Assembly: GCA_002393735.1 (NCBI GenBank)
Contig: DGTK01000013.1
Coordinates: forward strand, 142,215-206,214
Reading direction: 5' to 3'
From: Lachnospiraceae bacterium UBA4338
GTDB lineage: Bacteria; Bacillota; Clostridia; Lachnospirales; Lachnospiraceae
DNA length: 64,000 bases
Shown one piece after another: positions 48,029-55,866 of this stretch; positions within the stretch are counted from its first letter, which is position 1, and each line of letters begins with the position of its first letter. The position numbers and the translations under genes were made by a program. Below the pieces are notes generated by a model. That model saw nothing but the letters and a program-made list of their open reading frames with translations, did not search any database and had not been told where the DNA came from.

Positions 48029-48698
48029 CTTTTGACTCCAGAGAATATCCTACATTTCGGGTAGCTTTAATCTCCGCCTTTGCTCCTATGGCTGTAAGCT
48101 GTTTACGAAGATAGGAAATATTAACCCAGATGACATTTATTTCAGCCTCGGATTCCCAGCCCCAGATATGTTCCATTATCATCTCCCCGGACATAATCTG
48201 CTTAGGGGAGCGCATAAACATTTCCATTAGCTGATAGGCCTTGCCGTTAAGCTTCACGGCGCCTTTGTCCGTCTTAAGTTCATAGGTACTTCTGTCAAGT
48301 TCCATATTACTGAACTTAAGTAAATCTGAAGTAAACTCTCCCTTTCTTCTTAACATTGCTCTGATTCTGGCTAAGAGTTCTCCACCGTCAAAAGGCTTGG
48401 TCAGATAGTCATCCGCTCCTGCGTCAAGACCGTCTATTCTGTCATCTATTTCCGTTTTGGCGGTAAGAAGAAGTACCGGAACATTAATATTCTTGGCTCG
48501 GATATTTTTAAGCACGGTTACTCCGTCCATTTTGGGCATCATGATATCCAGAACCACACCGTCATAATCCCCGTATACTATGCTGTCCAGAGCACTCTCT
48601 CCATCATATACCCCGTCAACGGTATAACTGTTTTTCTGAAGAAGGGCCGTTACCGCCTTACTTATGTTTTTGTCATCTTCTGCCAAAAGTATTTTCAT
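48021..48698 (-). CDS. OmpR/PhoB-type response regulator
   Basis: This 225-residue DNA-binding regulator has a complete receiver domain (LAEDDKNI, phospho-Asp in VVLDIMMPKMDG near residue 51, Lys in YLTKPFDGGE) and a C-terminal winged helix (about residues 125-222; LNGKAYQLMEMFMRSP). Partner of the overlapping kinase. CGGAGA precedes the ATG. Confidence 0.95.
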   Translation of the reverse strand: MKILLAEDDKNISKAVTALLQKNSYTVDGVYDGESALDSIVYGDYDGVVLDIMMPKMDGVTVLKNIRAKNINVPVLLLTAKTEIDDRIDGLDAGADDYLTKPFDGGELLARIRAMLRRKGEFTSDLLKFSNMELDRSTYELKTDKGAVKLNGKAYQLMEMFMRSPKQIMSGEMIMEHIWGWESEAEINVIWVNISYLRKQLTAIGAKAEIKATRNVGYSLESKDV

Positions 48699-48813
48699 AA
48701 TCTATCTCCGTGAATATATTATGATATTGTGGTCAAAAGGTCTTTCCCCTGACACTATTATATACTTTTTGGGTGATATTATGCCAATAAAAGATGTATA
48801 AACAGGTAAAAAA

Positions 48814-48845
48814 ATCGGAATCCATGTTTTTCCACAGATTCCGAT
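48814..48845 (-). terminator. Intrinsic terminator after the surface-protein remnant
   Basis: A 9-bp stem (ATCGGAATC and complement) with a 14-base loop is followed by a run of T on the minus strand. It is a well-formed terminator even though the gene it serves is only a 3' remnant. Confidence 0.85.
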
Positions 48846-48876
48846 ATTCTTACTTTTTAATTAAGTTTTCTTTTTT

Positions 48877-49320
48877 CTATATATGATTCTTTTTCTTTAA
48901 GCCGGTAATTACCATAACCATTCCCGTCATGGAGAGAATCAGCATGATAAGCGCTGCTATCGGCATATACTCCCCTGTCTTAGGAACCTCGGCCACGGTT
49001 GTCTGAGCCGGAGCAGGTGTACTCTGAGTATTGGATGAGGTGTCAGCACTTGTATTGGTTGCCTCTTCTATCTTAGTATCTCTATATACCAAGAAATAAG
49101 ATGAGAACTTATCGGAACTAATCTCTAAGCTCATGCCTGTGCCTTCTGCCAATACTGTTGCTTCGCCGTTATGAACTCTGATTATACGGAAAGTTCTGGT
49201 AAAACCAGCCGGCGCCTTAAGAGAAGCAGGAACGGTTACTGTCATCTTAATCGGGTTACCGTTTGTATCATGAACCTGAGTTGCTTCGCCATCACCCAGG
49301 TTATGGCTAATTTGTAGGAA
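48877..49320 (-). pseudogene. 3' remnant of a cell-wall-anchored (LPXTG-like) surface protein
   Basis: The open frame from 49245 encodes 122 residues ending in a sorting-signal-like tail: VPKTGE, a hydrophobic stretch of about 22 residues and KKKNHI. A Thr/Ser/Pro/Ala-rich stalk precedes it. The same frame continues upstream without a start codon (HNLGDGEATQVHDTNGNPIK, to about 49320), so the protein once extended further; beyond that the homology-like composition ends and a TAA appears near 49365. There is no signal peptide. It is therefore a truncated surface protein whose N-terminal part has been lost. Confidence 0.7.
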
Positions 49321-49497
49321 GTGAGTAATGCAGCAGTTTTGCTTGCGTAAACTGCTATATTACGAGCGACAGCATCGAGTCGAAGACGAGATGTAGGAAG
49401 TAGGATAAAATGAAAGAAAATGGTTAGAAACCTTAGAAAGAAAGGGCTTTTGGACGAGAGGTGCTTGAAAACTGAACATAAATATCTTAGTAAAAAG

Positions 49498-49526
49498 CCT
49501 GATTCAGAAATGCAAATTGAATCAGG
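49498..49526. terminator. Intrinsic terminator downstream of the DUF3800 gene
   Basis: A 9-bp stem (CCTGATTCA and complement) with an 11-base loop and T/A runs on both sides. It lies 35 bp past the DUF3800 stop. The 49321-49497 stretch before it holds no gene, only short hairpins. Confidence 0.8.
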
Positions 49527-49560
49527 TTTTTTAGTGTGATATTTTATATAAATATACAGT

Positions 49561-50250
49561 TTATAGTTTCTTTTTGCTTATTAGTTTGTATCTATTTCTT
49601 AAAAATTCACGTGGTGAATCAAACATTTCGGTTTCGGATTTTGTAAAGGTTTTATCTTCTGCTTTGAGTGCAAGGAGTTCCCATGTGCATATAAGATCTG
49701 CAACCTGAAATAGCTTATAATCAGATGGTTTAACTCGTCTGAATTCAACATTTGTAAAAAGTGTATTAAAAACGGATGTTAGGATTTTAGTTAATTCATT
49801 TTGACCGTTGTCATAATAGACTATGATCTGATCGAATCCGTTAAAATATTCATAGTTATTTCTTATCTGTGAGGAGATTTCTCTTGATAGTTTTGCATTT
49901 AACTGTATAAAATCAGAACACTCTGACTTTTTTACACTGGGACATAAATATTTGATATCGATTCTACGAGCAAAATGATATAATGCATTGAGAAGACTTT
50001 TTCTTGCAACTGGATCATCATATCTTTCATATATGGATTCCTTTCGGATTATAGGTCCTACATGAATTGCATGGGGTTGAAATCCAAGATCTGATATACG
50101 CTGATCCAAATTGTTTATTTCGGATGTTATATCTATTTGTTGATCGTGTAAAACCATCGCAACCAAATAATAAGGAGCTTTATTGTCGTAATCTCCGAAG
50201 TCTCCTGATTCGTCGATAAAGATACTTAAAATCTTTTTCATACTTTTCAT
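49561..50250 (-). CDS. DUF3800 domain protein
   Basis: A 229-residue protein of the DUF3800 family, which has an RNase H-like fold with acidic residues: FIDESGDFGDY near residue 11, YYDNGQNE near 146 and the C-terminal LFQVADLICTWELLA near 185. The three acidic positions suggest a metal-dependent nuclease, although activity is not established to my knowledge. DUF3800 genes are often linked to defence islands, toxin-antitoxin loci and dedicated structured RNA leaders. The latter is present here: a promoter and hairpin-rich leader directly precede the ATG, and an orphan antitoxin lies just upstream. Its codon usage and A/T-richness look somewhat unlike neighbouring housekeeping genes, consistent with a mobile accessory gene. 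Confidence 0.9.
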   Translation of the reverse strand: MKSMKKILSIFIDESGDFGDYDNKAPYYLVAMVLHDQQIDITSEINNLDQRISDLGFQPHAIHVGPIIRKESIYERYDDPVARKSLLNALYHFARRIDIKYLCPSVKKSECSDFIQLNAKLSREISSQIRNNYEYFNGFDQIIVYYDNGQNELTKILTSVFNTLFTNVEFRRVKPSDYKLFQVADLICTWELLALKAEDKTFTKSETEMFDSPREFLRNRYKLISKKKL

Positions 50251-50276
50251 ACTTGTTATCTCCGTAAAAAGAAAAT

Positions 50277-50330
50277 GGCGAGGTATATCCCCGCCGCTTG
50301 GTGGACCAGGGTCTTTCGACCAGCCCTTTT
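50277..50330 (-). ncRNA. Structured RNA leader of the DUF3800 gene
   Basis: The transcript first forms a GNRA-capped hairpin (GGUC-GAAA-GACC, 50310-50321). After CUGGUCCACCAAGC comes a 7-bp hairpin (GGCGGGG-AUAUA-CCUCGCC, 50277-50295) followed by AUUUUCUUUUU, so the second hairpin can act as a terminator or a block before the ribosome site. Structured RNA motifs placed before DUF3800 genes have been described by comparative genomics; whether this one matches a named class needs a covariance-model search. Confidence 0.65.
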
Positions 50331-50333
50331 ATT

Positions 50334-50465
50334 TTATTGTAACATAAAAACTTGAGTATGCAAGATGATTTTTTTAAAAATTGTACTCTGCTCAAACAAA
50401 AGATATCTGATAAACTCATCCAGATCTGCCTCGGCATCGTATGTAATAACAACCTTATAATCCAT
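50334..50465 (-). pseudogene. Truncated RelE/YafQ-type toxin
   Basis: An ATG overlapping the end of the antitoxin gene opens a frame MDYKVVITYDAEADLDEFIR that looks like the N-terminus of a RelE/YafQ/ParE mRNA-interferase toxin. After about 26 codons the sequence becomes A/T-rich and a stop follows at codon 44, against 85-95 residues for the family. The catalytic C-terminal half is absent, replaced by the DUF3800 promoter region. The product should be inactive. Confidence 0.75.
50336..50363 (-). promoter_or_regulatory. Promoter of the DUF3800 leader
   Basis: TTGCAT (50358-50363), 16 bp and TACAAT (50336-50341) with an extended TG. It lies inside the decayed toxin reading frame and directs transcription starting near 50330, at the first leader hairpin. 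Confidence 0.6.
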
Positions 50466-50748
50466 ATTTCTGTCTCATATCGGATATCACATCATCCGCA
50501 TCCCGTACCATACCCTCTGACGCATGCTGTCTTGATGCTTCAAGTTTTTTAAGTACCTCATCCTCCGTCAATGTCACATATGGATTTACCGTCTTTTTCT
50601 TTAATTCAAAAGGAAATCCATTGTTTGCAACAGCCTGGGTAAGAAACATCCTGATAGCGGAAGTCGTATCTGTTCCTAACTCCCTAAACAGGGTGTCGGA
50701 TTTTGTTTCGAGTTCATCATCAACACGTATCTGTATTGTACTCGACAT
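50455..50748 (-). CDS. RelB/DinJ family antitoxin, now without intact partner
   Basis: This 97-residue protein has an N-terminal ribbon-helix-helix (TIQIRVDDELETKSDTLFRELGTDTTSAIRMFL) and a C-terminal toxin-binding segment, as in RelB/DinJ antitoxins that neutralise RelE/YafQ toxins and autorepress. GGAGG precedes the ATG. Its stop overlaps the start of the truncated toxin by 11 bp, the normal arrangement for such pairs, but the toxin is broken, so this is an orphan. It may persist as a DNA-binding repressor or anti-toxin against related toxins elsewhere. Confidence 0.9.
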   Translation of the reverse strand: MSSTIQIRVDDELETKSDTLFRELGTDTTSAIRMFLTQAVANNGFPFELKKKTVNPYVTLTEDEVLKKLEASRQHASEGMVRDADDVISDMRQKYGL

Positions 50749-50893
50749 AGCGCCCTCCTCGCTGGTTACTACTTATATTATGCTGCTACTTCAATACAAA
50801 TGCAATGATTTTGCATGCAATTATAAAGGGCTGCAATCTGATTGTTATGGATGTGAGGTTTTCCATTAAAATAATACTTTATTAAACTCCGGC

Positions 50894-52654
50894 TTACTTA
50901 ACATTTAATGTATAACTCTCAGTTCCAATTACTGCCTTGACTGTGGAAGATGAGCTGATAGACGGGTCTGATACGGATATGTAATTACCCTTTTTTATAT
51001 TGTCAATTGTATATGCTTTATTGCCGTCGATATAAATCTCAATAGTGTCGCTGCTGTCATAACTTCCGTTTATGGTTGTTGATGCAGTTAAAACTTCCGA
51101 ATTCTGACCTAAGGACTGAATCATGCCTGAGGAGCCGGTCATTATAAGCGTGCCACCTGATATATCACACTCTCCGTTATAATCCAGGTTTCCATTACCT
51201 GCATTCTCAGGTCCGCTAATCTCTACGTATCCTCCGGTAATGTATATACTTCCATTACTGTCTATGCCATCACCATAGGCATTTATATAGATATTTCCTC
51301 CATTAATTGTTAAAGCGCCATCGATGGCAGTTTCCATTCCCATACCACCTTGCATGCCTTCTGGCATCTCACCTGACATCATACCGCCCTGCATCTGACC
51401 ATTTTCCATCTTACCACCTTGCATCTGGCCATCCATATTCTCAGGTTTTTCCGGTCTCTCACCATCTGCGTATATCGGTCCACCCTGTCCCATCTGCCCA
51501 CCGGTCGGACCACCCAGGAAGTTTGCCTCGTCCATATTTTCAGGGATCTCAGGCATTTCGCCTTCTTCCATTCCTTCCGGCAGTTCCGGCATTTCTCCAT
51601 TTTCGCCCATTGGCGCGCCCTGAAATTGTCCACCGGCCGGGCCACCCTGACCAGGTGCCCTGGTGAATGTTGTGGACTGCTGGCCTGTTTCCTCTAGAGT
51701 CTCTTCCTGTTCCGATATAGCCTGGTCCGACTGAACCTGTTCCTGATTTTGCATCTTTTGCCCCATAGGACCACCCTGCATCATCTCATCTCCCGATGAT
51801 CCGGAGCCATCAGATATATTAATGCCATCATCCTTCGCATCTATATTAATATCTCCATCATTAATAACCACATCCAGTGCCTGCATACCTTCGTCATCTG
51901 CTGTTATATTAATCGTACCCCCGTCTATGGTTATGGCATCGTTGATTTTAATACCTTTATCACCGGCTTTAATGGTAAGAGTTCCTTCTTCCATGGTGAA
52001 ACTGTCATTACCGTCAATACCTTCATCTGCTGCCTGCACTGATACATTGCCAGACTTAATCTTCACATCATCCTTACATTTTATACCGTCATTATTATCA
52101 GATATAACAGTCAGACTTCCGCTGCCTTCGAAGAACAAATCACAGGCAGAATAGATAGCACTGCCGGCATTTTTTATATTGGTTTCATCATCGGAAGATG
52201 TCTCCTCTCTTGTATCTGTTATGGTACTGTCGCCCTTAAGTACAAGATATACATTCTTGGCTTCTTCCACATACAAAGGAGCTTTGTCATCGGATGATAT
52301 GCTTACACCCTTTAAAATCAATGTTACATTATCTTCTTCCCCTGCAGCCACACATACAGAGACACTGCCTTCACCTTCGATTAAATATTCACCGGCTGAA
52401 GTTATGGATATAATACCGTCTTCATAAGATGCTCCATCACCGCTCACTGTAGCACTGTCACCATTTATTGTAATGGATGTACAATCACTTAAATCTATAT
52501 CCGTATCATCCTCCGTCTCAGTTTCCACGCTGACATTCACTGAACTGCTGCTACCCGAAAGAATACTATCTATACTGTTTGCCGATAAACTGCTGCAGGC
52601 TGTCATTATACACATTGCTGCCACTGCGCTCATAGTTAATAATTTTTTTCTCAT
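50894..52654 (-). CDS. Carbohydrate-binding beta-helix lipoprotein (Cthe_2159-like) with low-complexity insertion
   Basis: The first 20 residues are a lipoprotein signal ending at the lipobox MTAC, so the protein is anchored outside the membrane. Residues about 55-285 and 430-586 are made of short repeats such as SGSLTVISDNNDGIKCKDD and GGTINITADDEGMQ, typical of a right-handed parallel beta-helix. The family resembles the carbohydrate-binding Cthe_2159 of Clostridium thermocellum. Between the halves lies a segment of about 145 residues very rich in Gly, Met, Gln, Pro and Glu. The ATG at 52654 has AGGAGG eight bases upstream. It follows the DUF4956 gene, with the stop of that gene just upstream, in a VTC-DUF4956-lipoprotein operon. 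Confidence 0.88.
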   Translation of the reverse strand: MRKKLLTMSAVAAMCIMTACSSLSANSIDSILSGSSSSVNVSVETETEDDTDIDLSDCTSITINGDSATVSGDGASYEDGIISITSAGEYLIEGEGSVSVCVAAGEEDNVTLILKGVSISSDDKAPLYVEEAKNVYLVLKGDSTITDTREETSSDDETNIKNAGSAIYSACDLFFEGSGSLTVISDNNDGIKCKDDVKIKSGNVSVQAADEGIDGNDSFTMEEGTLTIKAGDKGIKINDAITIDGGTINITADDEGMQALDVVINDGDINIDAKDDGINISDGSGSSGDEMMQGGPMGQKMQNQEQVQSDQAISEQEETLEETGQQSTTFTRAPGQGGPAGGQFQGAPMGENGEMPELPEGMEEGEMPEIPENMDEANFLGGPTGGQMGQGGPIYADGERPEKPENMDGQMQGGKMENGQMQGGMMSGEMPEGMQGGMGMETAIDGALTINGGNIYINAYGDGIDSNGSIYITGGYVEISGPENAGNGNLDYNGECDISGGTLIMTGSSGMIQSLGQNSEVLTASTTINGSYDSSDTIEIYIDGNKAYTIDNIKKGNYISVSDPSISSSSTVKAVIGTESYTLNVK

Positions 52655-52667
52655 TTTATCATCCTCC

Positions 52668-53339
52668 TTATAATTCATCCGACTTTGATTCTGCTCTGGC
52701 TAAAGATATGTTAAGATTGCCGTTTCTGACTCTTAAGTCATCAATGAATTCTTTCTGTTTCTTCTCATCTATCAGATTAACTTTATAAAACAATTCATAC
52801 ATGCTTCCCATATTAGTGGTTTTAACTCTGATAAGTTCGTTGCTTTTTGTATACCGGGCAAACACCTCATCAAAAACATCCACATAATCTATATGTTCCG
52901 GAATGGTAATTCTAAGGTCCATATCTCCGTTTTTTCTCTTTCCGAATCCACACCTTGACAGAATATTCAGAACCAGTCCTATAACTATGGTGATTAAACC
53001 TGCGAAGGTAAGGTAACCCATTCCCGTTGCCAATCCCACCACCATGGAGAAGAATACCCCGGCAATTTCCTTGGCATTACCCGGCATAGACCTGAACCTT
53101 ACCAGACTGAATGCTCCCATGATTGCCACCCCTGTGCCCAGATTACCGTTCACCAGGAAAATAACCACCTCCACCAGTGCCGGCAGTAAAGCCAGGGTAA
53201 TAATATAGTTCTTGGAATAATTCTTCTCACATAACATATATGCTCCTGCAATCAGTATTCCCAGTACCAGAGATACTGCGGTGCACATCATTGCTGTTCC
53301 TATTGTTAGATTTTCTGCTACTATAATGCTTGTAAACAT
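52668..53339 (-). CDS. DUF4956 membrane protein
   Basis: A 223-residue protein with about four hydrophobic helices in the first 130 residues (including TIGTAMMCTAVSLVLGILIA) and a cytosolic C-terminal domain of about 90 residues. The conserved core GTGVAIMGAFSLVRFRSMPG is the hallmark of DUF4956. Such genes are found beside VTC-domain polyphosphate polymerase-like genes and CotH or carbohydrate-binding surface proteins, the same order as here. It overlaps the upstream VTC gene by 19 bp. Its role is unknown; it may be the membrane channel or anchor for the VTC protein. Confidence 0.9.
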   Translation of the reverse strand: MFTSIIVAENLTIGTAMMCTAVSLVLGILIAGAYMLCEKNYSKNYIITLALLPALVEVVIFLVNGNLGTGVAIMGAFSLVRFRSMPGNAKEIAGVFFSMVVGLATGMGYLTFAGLITIVIGLVLNILSRCGFGKRKNGDMDLRITIPEHIDYVDVFDEVFARYTKSNELIRVKTTNMGSMYELFYKVNLIDEKKQKEFIDDLRVRNGNLNISLARAESKSDEL

Positions 53340-54094
53340 ATCTTTTTCTCCTTTTCTTTGTAATTACCAAGGGCTAGTATTCTGCCCCTGTTAACTCTCT
53401 TATTCTCCATATATTCCTTATATGCTCTTCCGTACTTGGAATAGCTTGTGGAATAGATTCCCAGTTCATCAAGTATTCTACTTATCTCAATTGGGTAAGC
53501 TCCCGGAACTTTTAGTTCTATTAACACATATCCTTTAGGAAGAATCTCCTTACCCCTGCTTCCTTCCTTAAGATTAAGGTCTCTGGTTCTGTATCTTATG
53601 TTTCTGTCCACTGTCATTCTTAAGGAGGAATCCTGAATTCCCACATATGCCACTCTGTCGTAAGCTATCATCATTTTGGGAATTACATTGTAGAAATTCA
53701 GGAAGTAATCAATTTCTTTTTTTATCTGACTGTCATCATTCAGTTCCTGCCTGTGATTGAGATACTTAACTGCATCTCCCAGAGGATGCTGAATCCTTCT
53801 TTTGTAAACCACACCATCATATTTTTTCTTTATTTCTATGAAGGCCTTGGTATCATCATTGACTTCATTACCGTAAACTCTTAATCTCAGTTTCTCTTTA
53901 TATGCCGGTTTTTCCAACGATCTGACAATCAAATCACTGTTTGGAGTATCATAATATATATTGCTTATGGTACTTAGTCCATATTCATCTTCCCTAACAA
54001 TATCTTTCATTCTCTCAAGCATTTCTGAAAGTTTGTCTTCGGATATCATATATTTCTTTTCAACTCTTTTAAAAATCATATTTTCCATAAGCAT
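53321..54094 (-). CDS. VTC-domain polyphosphate polymerase-like protein
   Basis: This 257-residue protein has the VTC fold, a tunnel-shaped triphosphate-binding domain related to yeast Vtc4. Visible features are RVEKKYMISEDKL near residue 9, the basic strand YKEKLRLRVYG near 64, FIEIKKKYDGVVYKRRI near 85 with paired Lys/Arg and Glu, and LIELKVPGAYP near 200. Family members make or bind polyphosphate or related phosphate polymers. AGGAGG is five bases before the ATG. It is the first gene of a three-gene operon with DUF4956 and the lipoprotein. Confidence 0.9.
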   Translation of the reverse strand: MLMENMIFKRVEKKYMISEDKLSEMLERMKDIVREDEYGLSTISNIYYDTPNSDLIVRSLEKPAYKEKLRLRVYGNEVNDDTKAFIEIKKKYDGVVYKRRIQHPLGDAVKYLNHRQELNDDSQIKKEIDYFLNFYNVIPKMMIAYDRVAYVGIQDSSLRMTVDRNIRYRTRDLNLKEGSRGKEILPKGYVLIELKVPGAYPIEISRILDELGIYSTSYSKYGRAYKEYMENKRVNRGRILALGNYKEKEKKICLQAL

Positions 54095-54178
54095 TTCTCC
54101 CTCCTGTTATACTAACTATAAAATCCCAACCTAAAACGAACCTAAAACCTAAAAAATTTTTTATTTTCCACGAAAAAA

Positions 54179-54199
54179 GCCTCCGCTTTCCGCGAAGGC
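54179..54199 (-). terminator. Intrinsic terminator after the gene at 54261
   Basis: An 8-bp stem (GCCTTCGC with GCGGAGGC) with a 5-base loop is followed by TTTTTT on the minus strand. The stem arms are identical to those of the terminator at 55812-55832. Confidence 0.85.
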
Positions 54200-54260
54200 C
54201 CTGATTACAAGTTTTTCAATGAAATTAATCTTCATGAATTACATAATAATAGTTAAATAT

Positions 54261-55595
54261 CTATTCTGCAGCTTCTTTTGCGATTTCATTATATTTTGTT
54301 TCTTCATCATATCCCATAGTATTATCGTACTTCTGAACCATACAATCCCAGGCATTTTCATCAAACTCTACAAAAACATAATCTGTTTCATCATATGCAG
54401 GGTTATCATATTCAAAATAAACGTAATAATAAGTTGAACCACTCTCATAAACACCCTTTGCTCGATATAATGGGCAATCAATAGTCGACGAGGAGTTCAT
54501 CTCTGAATAATATTCAACCGGTGAAGGAAATCCGGTATCTACAACATCAAATGAGACCAACTTATCATCATTCCTTAAGTGTTCTTCCATTTGTGCAATA
54601 TCATATTCCATTTCTTCCTGGTAATATTCATCAATTTCTTCCTGCGAATAAGCATGTGAATATTCTTCCATAATCTGTTCTTTTTTTTCTTCCAGAAAAT
54701 CCTCTGTTATTCCATTAAAGTAAATATAAATGTCATCTGGCATATATCCATATACTCTATATTGATACTTGCTCTCTCCAAGAAGATTTTCGTTAATATA
54801 ATAGAATTTGTAATATGTATCATCACCTATTTCAGCAGAATAATCAGAAAGCATATACCAATCCGCTCCGCTCACATAATCACCCCAACATATTGGGAAA
54901 ATATCCCAGTATGAATGTCCACACCTTATTCTTGTCGAATATGGAGCAGGATTATACGTATTCCAATGCTGCTCAGGTGAATCTATTCCACAAACGCCCG
55001 GCGTTACCCTGACCACAAACTCTGCAGATTCCATATTATCAGCCGAAACCGTAACTGTTGCAACTCCCGGTTTTCCTTGTGAACTAAACCATACTTTTTG
55101 CGTTTCATCCTCGCTGATCCATGCGTGAACTATATTCTCATCTGAAGAGATTGCTGTCAAACCTTTCAATGAATCGTCATAATTCGCGATTTCATTCCAA
55201 TAAGGATATAACGTCTGCACAGTACCTAAGTCTACCTCGTAACATCCTTCTTCAAACTGAATTGCTTCTTTAGGCTTTGAGTCAAAAAGATTTAAAAGAT
55301 CACTGTCATCCGATTCAGTCTCATCCTCTTCTTCTGGCTCATAATAATAGTCATCATATAAATCCTCAATAGTCATAGAAGTAGCTTCATCATTGTCATC
55401 CGAAGACTTATTTCCTAATAAAATAGCAAAAAATGCAATAACAGTTCCAAGCCAACAAAATCCCACAAGTAACAAAACCACTACAATTATGATAATTACA
55501 ATCCATATCTTGCTTTTCTTTTTCTCAGTAGTCGCTTTATCTGCTTGTTGATTTGCTTGTACATCGTTTACTGAGTTGTTTGAGTTATTATCCAT
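54261..55595 (-). CDS. Membrane-anchored extracytoplasmic protein with an Ig-like (Big) region
   Basis: I do not recognise a named family. The 444-residue protein has a hydrophilic Asn/Gln-rich start, one strong membrane helix (about residues 30-62) and a very acidic linker (about 68-100). A beta-rich region near residues 105-200 (DENIVHAWISEDE, GKPGVATVTVSADN) resembles bacterial Ig-like Big_2 domains. The rest is Tyr-, Asp- and Glu-rich. The bulk is likely outside the cell. The ATG at 55595 has AGGAGA six bases upstream; the in-frame GTG at 55610 contains that site. Its promoter carries a 10-G tract between the boxes, so expression may vary by slippage. Confidence 0.8.
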   Translation of the reverse strand: MDNNSNNSVNDVQANQQADKATTEKKKSKIWIVIIIIVVVLLLVGFCWLGTVIAFFAILLGNKSSDDNDEATSMTIEDLYDDYYYEPEEEDETESDDSDLLNLFDSKPKEAIQFEEGCYEVDLGTVQTLYPYWNEIANYDDSLKGLTAISSDENIVHAWISEDETQKVWFSSQGKPGVATVTVSADNMESAEFVVRVTPGVCGIDSPEQHWNTYNPAPYSTRIRCGHSYWDIFPICWGDYVSGADWYMLSDYSAEIGDDTYYKFYYINENLLGESKYQYRVYGYMPDDIYIYFNGITEDFLEEKKEQIMEEYSHAYSQEEIDEYYQEEMEYDIAQMEEHLRNDDKLVSFDVVDTGFPSPVEYYSEMNSSSTIDCPLYRAKGVYESGSTYYYVYFEYDNPAYDETDYVFVEFDENAWDCMVQKYDNTMGYDEETKYNEIAKEAAE

Positions 55596-55625
55596 AAGAA
55601 ATCTCCTCACAAATAATTTATCAAA

Positions 55626-55658
55626 CTTATACTACCCCCCCCCCGAAAAAAATGTCAA
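55626..55658 (-). promoter_or_regulatory. Promoter with a 10-G tract in its spacer, candidate phase-variable
   Basis: TTGACA (55653-55658) is followed on the minus strand by T7, C, G10 (55635-55644) and then TAGTATAAG. The -10 could be TAGTAT (55629-55634, spacer 18) or TATAAG (55626-55631, spacer 21). Changes in the G tract would alter box spacing, the usual mechanism of promoter phase variation. Confidence 0.6.
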
Positions 55659-55811
55659 GTTCTCCAAACTCTGTAAAAGACTGAAGTTCTTTAGCCTTAT
55701 GCTTTTCTCCTTACTGTTAAACCCATTATATAATCCCCATAAAACCTGAATAATAGTTTTTCAATTTTTCTTCTAACAACTATATGCGTCGCTTCACCCC
55801 GCAAAAAAAAA

Positions 55812-55832
55812 GCCTCCGCATACCGCGAAGGC
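55812..55832 (-). terminator. Intrinsic terminator after the AAA ATPase gene
   Basis: An 8-bp stem (GCCTTCGC with GCGGAGGC) with a 5-base loop is followed by nine T on the minus strand. The arms are identical to the terminator at 54179-54199, and flanking bases (TGTAATTA-like) are also similar. Confidence 0.88.
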
Positions 55833-55866
55833 CATAATTACAGATTTTTATTCAATTGGAATACAT

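Noticed and set aside
49420..49490. TTGAAAACTGAACA stretch as part of an rRNA operon spacer
   Set aside because: It resembles sequences found before 23S genes in related bacteria, but no 16S or 23S sequence is nearby, so no rRNA feature is called.
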